A stretch of 20,708 nt of DNA from Bacteroidales bacterium (GTDB lineage Bacteria; Bacteroidota; Bacteroidia; Bacteroidales; Muribaculaceae). The notes beneath the pieces are model-generated. The model had not been told where the DNA came from and made no database searches. It saw only the letters and a list, made by a program, of their open reading frames with translations. The first letter of the stretch is position 1. Each line of letters begins with the position of its first letter. The position numbers and the translations under genes are program-made. This document shows positions 1-5,598 of the stretch, piece after piece. The stretch spans positions 1 to 20,708 of the forward strand of contig DXXM01000047.1 in NCBI GenBank assembly GCA_019416285.1, given 5' to 3'.

Positions 1-678
1 CCCGTGGTCAAGCGGCCTCGGCCTCGGGGGTCACGCCGCCCCGGTTTTTCCACGGATTCAGGAAATGTCTGTTTTAACGATTTCGCCTATGCAAGCCAGC
101 AGTATGTGTACGACTTGCAGAAACATAACTATGCCAATGGTATTGCTGTCCGCAATATGCTTGAGAGTAGCGGTTTTGCCCTGCAAGGAAACCAATCCTA
201 CGAGGCATCGGATGATTATGCACAACAAATGGAACAGATGGTTACCTCAGAATCCTTTGCCGACAGAATGAAGAGTTACTGTGAACTGCGCGACGACAAC
301 AGCATCTACGCTCTGGCATTGAATAATTTAGAGAGTCGTTTCCCACAGCTTAAATTATTTTATGAGGAACTTGGGAGCGATAGAATCCGGGCATTAGGTT
401 ACAAGGAGAAAGAGCTGAAAAATGAAGTCAATATCAGGCATCTTAACAAGCGTCTGACAGAGGAAATGTGCCGATGTTTCCCGATTGGAGATAGGCTGTA
501 CTCTCGTGACGAGATAAAGGAAATAATGGAGGCTGTTTTTACGAAAGCCGGAATAAAGAAAATCGGCAAAATTACCGAATTGGAGGAACTGTATAAGGTG
601 AAAATGCAACTTGTGAAAGCGACGGTTAGTGTCGGTGTCCGCAAGAACCGATATAAGGTAGTGGGGCATCTTGTCTGA
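1..678 (+). CDS. 3' part of an unrecognised protein (partial, open at the window edge)
   Basis: The reading frame is already open at base 1 and ends with TGA at 676-678, so the true start probably lies outside the window; the GTG at base 4 is only a possible start. About 224 residues are visible. The middle is helical and charged. The last 60-70 residues, around a segment reading RLYSRDEIKEIMEAVF and ending in a basic strand-like tail (KNRYKVVGHLV), look like a small winged-helix-type C-terminus such as is often seen on replication or primase-helicase proteins of Bacteroidales mobile elements. That resemblance is an impression and not a family assignment. The first 15-20 residues (RPRPRGSRRPGF) are GC-rich, low complexity and unlike the rest. 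The next gene remnant begins about 60 bases downstream without a recognisable terminator. I do not recognise a function. Confidence 0.55.
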   Translation, partial: PVVKRPRPRGSRRPGFSTDSGNVCFNDFAYASQQYVYDLQKHNYANGIAVRNMLESSGFALQGNQSYEASDDYAQQMEQMVTSESFADRMKSYCELRDDNSIYALALNNLESRFPQLKLFYEELGSDRIRALGYKEKELKNEVNIRHLNKRLTEEMCRCFPIGDRLYSRDEIKEIMEAVFTKAGIKKIGKITELEELYKVKMQLVKATVSVGVRKNRYKVVGHLV

Positions 679-738
679 TGCTTGCCGTCCTTCGACAGCT
701 CTTTAAATGTTAAAATATAGTTAAAGTTACACCCTTAA

Positions 739-930
739 CGCACAATTGTATGTCTGCGTGGCATTGTGGAAATTATCAATGATGACAATATCCGCAGGAA
801 AAAATGGCAGGATTGGTATATAAATCACTTCCCCGGTGGACCTGATGACCCGAACTATGTGCTGCTTCGCTTCGTAGGGACAGAAGCTACTATCTGGATA
901 GACCATGAATTTGCCCATATTCAAATATAA
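739..930 (+). pseudogene. Remnant of pyridoxamine 5'-phosphate oxidase-like flavoprotein (C-terminal part only)
   Basis: From about base 748 to the TAA at 928-930 one frame encodes roughly 60 residues containing LRGIVEIINDD, HFPGGPDDPNYVLLRF and a tail ending ATIWIDHEFAHIQI. This matches the C-terminal half of the small split-barrel FMN-binding pyridoxamine-phosphate-oxidase-like family (general stress protein 26 type) as I remember it. Full-length members are about 130-150 residues. Here the frame is closed by TAA at 736-738 just upstream, no usable start codon precedes the homology, and the other frames of 679-738 show no N-terminal half. The gene is therefore 5'-truncated. It lies 9 bases before the DUF3795 gene on the same strand, so it was probably the first surviving member of the small-gene array, and its promoter was probably lost with its 5' end. 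Confidence 0.6.
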
Positions 931-939
931 ATTCTTGCC

Positions 940-1287
940 ATGATGAAGAAGATCGAAGCAAACAAAGAACTCATAGCGGCGTGCGGACTCTACTGCGGCG
1001 CGTGCCGTAAGTATCTGTCGGACAAATGCCCCGGTTGCCATAATAACGAAAAGGCTTCGTGGTGCAAGATAAGGTCTTGCGCTATAGGTAATGGTTATCA
1101 CTCTTGTGCCGAATGTCGTAAGGATGTAAGCGAGTGTAAGATATATTCCAATTTCATAGGAAAGATATTTGCCTTCATTTTCAGGTCAGACCGTCCGGCT
1201 TGTATCCGCTATATCCGTGAGTATGGCGAAGAGGCTTTCGCCGAGGAAATGACTAAACGTAAATGTCAGACAATTAAACGGAAATAA
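940..1287 (+). CDS. Cys-rich DUF3795 family protein
   Basis: A 115-residue soluble protein with twelve cysteines, ten of them in the first 66 residues (C15, C19, C22, C30, C33, C42, C47, C56, C59, C66) arranged in C-x3-C-x2-C, C-x2-C and C-x8-C-x4-C groupings. The opening AACGLYCGACRKY followed by KCPGC is the signature of DUF3795, a presumed zinc- or metal-binding family of unknown biochemical role. Two adjacent ATG codons (940 and 943) both serve as plausible starts. The stop is 4 bases before the YciI-like gene, so the two are very likely cotranscribed. Length is usual for the family. No signal peptide or membrane segment is seen. The family call is firm, but the function is unknown in general. 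Confidence 0.88.
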   Translation: MMKKIEANKELIAACGLYCGACRKYLSDKCPGCHNNEKASWCKIRSCAIGNGYHSCAECRKDVSECKIYSNFIGKIFAFIFRSDRPACIRYIREYGEEAFAEEMTKRKCQTIKRK

Positions 1288-1291
1288 AACT

Positions 1292-1579
1292 ATGTTTATC
1301 GCAATTTTAACATATAAGAAACCTTTGAGTGAGGTTGACCGCTTCCTTCAGGCGCACCGTGAATACCTCGCTGAGCATTATGCCGTCGGAGATTTCATCG
1401 CCTCAGGGCCACAGACACCGCGTGTGGGAGGAGTGATTATGATTAAGGCTGAAAACCGCACAGTAGTGGACGCCATCATTGCAAAAGACCCGTTCAACAT
1501 CAACAGCATCGCCGACTATCAGATTGTGGAGTTTACTCCGACAATGTTCTGTGATGATGCTCTCAAAAATATCTTCTGA
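1292..1579 (+). CDS. YciI-like protein (dimeric alpha+beta barrel)
   Basis: A 95-residue protein of the YciI family, a small ferredoxin-like alpha+beta barrel fold related to muconolactone isomerase and dyp-type enzymes. Visible hallmarks are the N-terminal strand MFIAILTYKKP, the conserved helix with His22 (AHREYLAEHY), S38-G39-P40 and the D66-P67-F68 motif (AKDPFNINSIADYQIVEF). His22 and an acidic residue are the presumed active-site pair in the family, although the physiological substrate is not known for most members. Length is complete. It sits 4 bases after the DUF3795 gene and 2 bases before the tautomerase-like pseudogene, consistent with one polycistronic message. It is intact and probably functional if transcribed. 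Confidence 0.88.
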   Translation: MFIAILTYKKPLSEVDRFLQAHREYLAEHYAVGDFIASGPQTPRVGGVIMIKAENRTVVDAIIAKDPFNINSIADYQIVEFTPTMFCDDALKNIF

Positions 1580-1581
1580 TT

Positions 1582-1809
1582 ATGCCATATATATCAATTG
1601 AGAGCGGACGGTTGACCGCAGAACAGAAAAAACAGTTGATTGAACGCCTGACAGCAACCGCCTCCGAGATTCTTTGCAAAGCAAAGCGCTTCGCGTATTC
1701 CCATATCCCGAAATAGTTCTTCACTGTCACCATTAAGGAACTGCCTGATGAGAACTTCGGTATTGGCGGCAAGTCAATCGACAAGATTAAACGCGACTAC
1801 AAACCATGA
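1582..1809 (+). pseudogene. 4-oxalocrotonate tautomerase-like gene, interrupted by an in-frame TAG
   Basis: Starting at ATG 1582 (MPYISIESGRLTAEQKKQLI) this is a 4-oxalocrotonate-tautomerase-superfamily protein with catalytic Pro2 after the initiator Met. The frame is interrupted by TAG at 1714-1716 (codon 45) and then continues in the same frame with FFTVTIKELPDENFGIGGKSIDKIK to TGA at 1807-1809. Family members normally have about six residues between the SEI/SEIM helix end and the FF strand; here there are fifteen codons, implying a nine-codon (27-base) insertion at about 1678-1704. The TAG stands where a Gln would fit (IPKQ-FF), so CAG to TAG is the simplest origin. Its TGA overlaps the ATG of the next gene as ATGA, showing former translational coupling. 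An independent downstream product is unlikely. Confidence 0.75.
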
Positions 1810-2786
1810 GTCTGACATTACGCCCCTATCAGCCTTCGGATGCTGCTATGATTGCGTCGTGGCTTAAAAGTGAGTATCTAATGCGTCAATGGTGCGCCGA
1901 CAGATATGAACGTTACCCAGTCACGCCTGAAGATATGAATACATATCACGATAGGAATATTGACGGACGACACTCACGCGCCCTGGCAATGACAGATGGC
2001 GATGATATTGTCGGGTACATCACATTGCGCACTCCGGCGGATGATTCAACGGAGCAACGACTGGGATTTGTCATCGTCGATGATTCAAAACGTGGTCACG
2101 GTTTAGGCAAAGCTCTTGTTTCAATGGCGGTCAAATATGCTTTTGAAGAGCTTGGAGCTACAAAAGTGTCGCTCGGTGTCTTTGAGAATAATCCTTCTGC
2201 CATTCATTGTTATGAAGCCGCCGGTTTTCATCGAGTAGCACTATCTGAAACCGAGAGTTACGTTTGTCTGGGCGAAACGTGGAATTGTATTGAGATGGAA
2301 CGATATTCAGATGTCGTGATACGTGAAATTCGATCCCACGAAATTCCATTGCTAACGGATTTTTTATATGAAGCGATATTTCAACCGGATAACAAACCGA
2401 AAATTCCGAGGACTGTCCTTCAGGAGCCGATGATATGGGCTTATGTTGATAGATTCGGAGTTCGACCGGAAGATTTTTGCCTTGTAGCGTTGGTAGATGG
2501 CGTGATTGTCGGAGCCGCCTGGTCAAGAAATGGCTGTTCATACGGGAAAGTGGATGATACGACACCGGAATTGGCAATATCTTTATACTCTGAATATAGG
2601 AATAAAGGCATCGGAAGTCGCCTGTTGGCTTTGTTGCTGGAAACCATGAGTGAAAAGGGATTTGGCAAAGTTTCGTTATCTGTTGACAAGACCAATTATG
2701 CAGTAAAAATGTATCGTAAACTTGGTTTTGAGATAATATCTGAACGCGAACATGATTACCTGATGATAAAAACTTTAAAAGATTAG
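1806..2786 (+). CDS. Tandem GNAT-family N-acetyltransferase (two GNAT domains)
   Basis: A 326-residue protein made of two consecutive GCN5-related N-acetyltransferase domains. Domain 1 covers about residues 1-166, with the acetyl-CoA pyrophosphate-binding motif A at R96-G-H-G-L-G101 followed by a NNPSAIHCYEAAGF segment typical of motif B. Domain 2 covers about 169-326, with R265-N-K-G-I-G270 and TNYAVKMYRKLGF. Both motifs are intact, so both domains could bind acetyl-CoA. Acceptors cannot be predicted; small-molecule amines or protein N-termini are typical for the family. The start ATG overlaps the stop of the tautomerase pseudogene (ATGA). The Vat-like pseudogene begins 6 bases after the TAG stop and in the same frame. 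Most GNATs are single-domain, 150-190 residues, so this is a fusion or duplication. Confidence 0.88.
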   Translation: MSLTLRPYQPSDAAMIASWLKSEYLMRQWCADRYERYPVTPEDMNTYHDRNIDGRHSRALAMTDGDDIVGYITLRTPADDSTEQRLGFVIVDDSKRGHGLGKALVSMAVKYAFEELGATKVSLGVFENNPSAIHCYEAAGFHRVALSETESYVCLGETWNCIEMERYSDVVIREIRSHEIPLLTDFLYEAIFQPDNKPKIPRTVLQEPMIWAYVDRFGVRPEDFCLVALVDGVIVGAAWSRNGCSYGKVDDTTPELAISLYSEYRNKGIGSRLLALLLETMSEKGFGKVSLSVDKTNYAVKMYRKLGFEIISEREHDYLMIKTLKD

Positions 2787-2792
2787 ATTCAA

Positions 2793-3098
2793 ATGGACAG
2801 CAGAAAGATTTATCCAAGAACCGGCGACACATAGACAGTGTATCTGAAATCGGTTGTCACGCGCCCGACAATCGAGGTCGGAGACTTTACTATCTACAAT
2901 GACTTTGTGAATGACCCGCGAGACTTCGAGAAAAACAACGTGCTCTATCATTATCCGATAAATAATGACAGGCTTATTATTGGCAAATTCTGCTCGATAG
3001 CCTGCGGTGCAAAGTTTATTTTCAACTGCGCCAACCACACGCTTAAATCGTTGTCCACCTACACATTCCCGTTGTTCTTTGAGAAATCAACAGAATAG
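2793..3098 (+). pseudogene. Vat/CatB-type xenobiotic acetyltransferase, nonsense codon plus 3' truncation
   Basis: ATG 2793 opens MDSRKIYPRTGDT, then TAG at 2832-2834. The same frame continues as TVYLKSVVTRPTIEVGDFTIYNDF, NNVLYHYPINNDRLIIGKFCSIACGAKF and NHTLKSLSTYTFPLFFE. This is the N-terminal half of the Vat/CatB family of left-handed beta-helix O-acetyltransferases (streptogramin A or chloramphenicol acetylation, although most relatives have no proven drug substrate). Family members run a little over 200 residues; here homology stops after FFE at about base 3085, and KSTE-TAG follows. The hexapeptide-repeat core, including the acetyl-CoA site, is therefore missing. The early TAG replaces a residue I remember as Gln (TGDTQTVYL). 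A GTG at 2838 could start a short ORF but could not restore an enzyme. Not expected to confer resistance. Confidence 0.75.
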
Positions 3099-3166
3099 GA
3101 TTGAAATGGATGATACCGTCTTGCAATAATCTGCTGTGGGGAGACGTTTTTAAACAAAAAAGCATC

Positions 3167-3775
3167 ATGAGCAACGAGATATTATATATCCTTCTTCCGG
3201 ATTTTGCCTCACATGAGATGGTCTATCTTATGGAGGCGGTGAGCAGCGATGAGCAGCAGTTGAAACCGAATCCTAAGTATGTCAACCGAGTTGTGGCACC
3301 GTCAGCAGAGCCTGTGACGGCAATCGGGGGCTTCAGGGTCCTTCCCGACTATTCATTCGCTGATATGCCCGACGATTATGCGGCGCTTGTGCTGATAGGG
3401 GGCTACGGATGGCTGACTCCCGCGGCCGATGAAGTGGTGCCGATTGTGAAAAAAGCCATCGACAGCGGGAAAATCGTCGGAGCCATCTGCAACGGAGCCT
3501 CATTCATGGCCAAAGCCGGATTCCTCAATAGCGTGAAGCACACAGGAAATGGCCTGGGGCAGCTGCAACTGTGGGGAGGCGACAACTATACCAACTCCTA
3601 CGGCTATATCCATCAGCAGGCCGTTTCCGACAAGCGAATCGTCACAGCCAACGGCTCGGGAGTGCTCGAGTTTACCCGCGAACTCCTGCTGTTACTTGAA
3701 AATGACACTCCGGAGCGCGTCGAGATGTACTATCAGTTCAACAAACAGGGATTCTGCAATCTGTTTCCCGGATAA
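3167..3775 (+). CDS. DJ-1/PfpI family (type 1 glutamine amidotransferase-like) protein
   Basis: Using ATG 3167 (MSNEILYILLPDF) gives 202 residues. The N-terminal strand YILLPDFASHEM is the normal start of this family, so I reject the in-frame TTG at 3101 that would add 22 odd residues. A flavodoxin-like class I amidotransferase/DJ-1 fold is indicated by LVLIGGYGW (75-82), the nucleophile elbow G105-A-I-C108-N-G with Cys108 as presumed nucleophile, and IVTANGSGVLEFTRELL (158-174). Members of this subgroup are annotated as protease/amidotransferase-like; the actual reaction is unknown and DJ-1-type stress roles are possible. It follows the truncated Vat remnant after about 68 bases and precedes the TfoX-like gene by 24 bases. 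It appears complete and intact. Confidence 0.85.
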   Translation: MSNEILYILLPDFASHEMVYLMEAVSSDEQQLKPNPKYVNRVVAPSAEPVTAIGGFRVLPDYSFADMPDDYAALVLIGGYGWLTPAADEVVPIVKKAIDSGKIVGAICNGASFMAKAGFLNSVKHTGNGLGQLQLWGGDNYTNSYGYIHQQAVSDKRIVTANGSGVLEFTRELLLLLENDTPERVEMYYQFNKQGFCNLFPG

Positions 3776-3799
3776 GAGGACAAATAAATATAATCTGAC

Positions 3800-4113
3800 A
3801 TGGCCTGCACAACCGATTTCATTGAATCCGTCTGCTCTACACTCGCTCCTCTGGGCGAAGTCCGCAGCAGAAAAATGATGGGAGAATACATAATCTATGT
3901 CAACGAAAAATGTGTGATTACAGCGACAACACCGCCTATGTAAAGAAACTCCCCTGCATCAGCTCCCTGATGGCGGATGCCGAATGTGGCTGCCCCTATT
4001 CCGGAGCGAAGGAGGCCTATATTCTTGACTTCTCAAATCCACGAAAGGCATTGAAGGTTATCGAAACCCTCTGGGAACAACTCCCCTTCCCCAAGTCAAA
4101 GCAGAAAACATGA
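3800..4113 (+). pseudogene. TfoX N-terminal domain-like gene with a single frameshift
   Basis: ATG 3800 encodes DFIESVCSTLAPLGEVRSRKMMGEYIIYVNEK, the beginning of the TfoX-N domain family (small proteins related to the competence regulator TfoX/Sxy). This frame ends at TAA 3941-3943 after 47 codons. The rest of the domain (DNTAYVKKLPCISSLMADAECGCPYSGAKEAYILDF) continues in another frame from about 3920 to TGA 4111-4113. Deletion of one base near 3915-3923 explains this. With it restored, the protein would be about 104 residues, the family's normal size. The TGA overlaps the ATG of the GrpB-like gene. A run of five A at 3906-3910 could in principle permit -1 slippage that also joins the frames, but a plain loss-of-function deletion or a sequencing error is more likely. 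Confidence 0.72.
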
Positions 4114-4736
4114 CGCCGAAGAAGCTCCCCTCCCCCACTATGGCACAAGCTCTCTCGGAAATGACACTTGAAGAACTGTGGCGCCTGTTCCCGATTGTCC
4201 TCACACCTTACCGGCCGCAATGGAAGGATTGGGCGAAAGAGGAAATTGGAAATCTCCATAGCCTGCTTTCTGACTGTACTCCCGTCATCAGCCATATCGG
4301 AAGCACGGCGATTGCGGGCATCAAGGCCAAACCGATAATCGACATTCTTGTCGAAGTGCCCCCCACGGCCTCACTTGCAGCCATACGAACATCCCTTGAA
4401 AACGCCGGGTATATCTGCATGTGTGTTTCCGGGACGCGGATGTCGCTCAACAAAGGCTATACCCCCGCCGGATATGCCGAAAGAGTGTTTCATATCCACA
4501 TACACCCCGCAGGCGACAACGCGGAGATTGCCTTCCGCGACTATCTGAACAGCCACCCTGCCGTGGCTCGGGAATACGAGAGTCTCAAACTCCGGCTCCT
4601 GGAGGAGTTCGGCAATAACCGCGACGGCTACACCGGCGCGAAATCCGAATTTGTAAACAGAGTAATCAATCAGGCCTCCCTTTCGGCCATGAGCGCGAGC
4701 ACGCGCGACGTAAATTCCCTGGCCGGGAGGTCGTAG
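4110..4736 (+). CDS. GrpB family (UPF0157) nucleotidyltransferase-like protein
   Basis: A 208-residue protein of the GrpB/UPF0157 family, a group within the nucleotidyltransferase superfamily of unproven substrate. The signature is H62-I-G-S-T-A-I-A-G70 followed by KPIIDILVEV with D78 as a likely metal ligand, then FHIHIH (127-132) and a C-terminal YTGAKSEFVNRVI helix. Two starts are possible: ATG 4110, which overlaps the TfoX-like stop (ATGA), and ATG 4140 (MAQALSEMTLEELW), nearer to where homologues begin; I keep the coupled one. The family's usual end is near residue 190. The last 16-18 residues are extra and lie within a tail-to-tail overlap of 67 bases with miaA. It is the last gene of the + strand array and looks intact. 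Confidence 0.85.
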   Translation: MTPKKLPSPTMAQALSEMTLEELWRLFPIVLTPYRPQWKDWAKEEIGNLHSLLSDCTPVISHIGSTAIAGIKAKPIIDILVEVPPTASLAAIRTSLENAGYICMCVSGTRMSLNKGYTPAGYAERVFHIHIHPAGDNAEIAFRDYLNSHPAVAREYESLKLRLLEEFGNNRDGYTGAKSEFVNRVINQASLSAMSASTRDVNSLAGRS

Positions 4737-5590
4737 GGTATCCAATTGATTGGGAAACCGCGGTTTTCCATGCCTCTGAACCAAGTCATCTGGCGCTTTG
4801 CAAACTGATGTATCGCGATTTCAAGGCCACTGACCATCTCATCGTAGCCGATGGCTCCGGTGATGTAGAGCGTGAGAAATTTATATTCAAGTCCGTAATA
4901 TATGAGGTCGGCGGCGGGAATACCGCTGTCGAGCAGACGGCGCACCTCGTCGACCATCCCCGCTTCGAGGCGAGCGTGGAGACGCTCGGTGATGCGGCGG
5001 CGACGCGACTCGCGGTCAATGTCGACCCCGACCACCACAGCGTCCGTCAGCGGATGCGGCTGCGCCCGGAGTGCGGCCTCGGGATGCGCGGCGTAATAGG
5101 TCTGAATCTCGATGGCCCGGACAGCACGCTTGGCCGTGTCAACGTCAGTAACATTGTGAAGCGTTTTCATAGAGGCGAGAATCTCCGTCAGCTCCGCAAG
5201 CGTTTTCCCTTCGAGCGACTTCCTGAGTTCCGGATTCTCGGGCACCTCCGGCAGACTCAGACCCTTCAGCACACTCTCCACATAGAGCCCGGTGCCACCG
5301 CAGAGAATCACCCTGCGCCCGCGCGCCTCGATAGCGTCGGCAGCCTGTCGGAAATCACGCAGAAACTCATAGAGATTGTATTTGTAGCCCGCGGGACAGA
5401 TGTCAACGAGATGCACAGGCACGTCGCCGTATTCCTCAATATCCTTGCCGGTGCCGATGTCCATGCCGCGGTAAATCTGACGCGAATCCGCACTTATAAT
5501 CTCGCCGTCTATCGCACGCGCAAGATCCACGGCCCTGCGGGTCTTGCCCGAGGCCGTAGGGCCGGTGATTACAATCAGTGGTTTCTCCAT
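4670..5590 (-). CDS. miaA: tRNA dimethylallyltransferase (MiaA)
   Basis: A 306-residue MiaA, which transfers the dimethylallyl group of DMAPP to N6 of adenosine-37 in tRNAs reading UNN codons, the first step of i6A/ms2i6A formation. Seen: P-loop G10-P-T-A-S-G-K-T17, catalytic-loop ADSRQIYRGMDIGTGKD (34-50), LCGGTGLYVESVLKG (97-110), TAKRAVRAIEI and FAKRQMTWFRG (263-273). The variant segment after DIGTGKD (EEYGDVPVHLVDICPAGYKYNLYEF) is the kind seen in one of the two MiaA paralogues many Bacteroidales carry; a second copy may exist elsewhere. It starts 8 bases after the stop of the membrane-protein gene, so the two are likely cotranscribed. Its 3' end overlaps the convergent GrpB-like gene by 67 bases with no terminator hairpin seen. 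Confidence 0.95.
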   Translation of the reverse strand: MEKPLIVITGPTASGKTRRAVDLARAIDGEIISADSRQIYRGMDIGTGKDIEEYGDVPVHLVDICPAGYKYNLYEFLRDFRQAADAIEARGRRVILCGGTGLYVESVLKGLSLPEVPENPELRKSLEGKTLAELTEILASMKTLHNVTDVDTAKRAVRAIEIQTYYAAHPEAALRAQPHPLTDAVVVGVDIDRESRRRRITERLHARLEAGMVDEVRRLLDSGIPAADLIYYGLEYKFLTLYITGAIGYDEMVSGLEIAIHQFAKRQMTWFRGMENRGFPINWIPYDLPAREFTSRVLALMAEREA

Positions 5591-5598
5591 AATCCGAA

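Noticed and set aside
2158..2832. 224-residue - strand ORF opposite the double GNAT gene
   Set aside because: The GNAT frame has clear acetyl-CoA motifs throughout; the opposite frame shows none.
2793..3098. Active streptogramin or chloramphenicol resistance gene
   Set aside because: The early TAG and the loss of the C-terminal hexapeptide-repeat half remove the active site, so only a remnant is left.
3101..3166. TTG start extending the DJ-1-like protein by 22 residues
   Set aside because: The added residues have no family counterpart; ATG 3167 places the first beta strand correctly.
740..4736. Integron-type gene cassette array
   Set aside because: The small unrelated genes recall cassette arrays, but gaps of 2-6 bases and ATGA overlaps leave no room for attC sites, and no integrase is seen.
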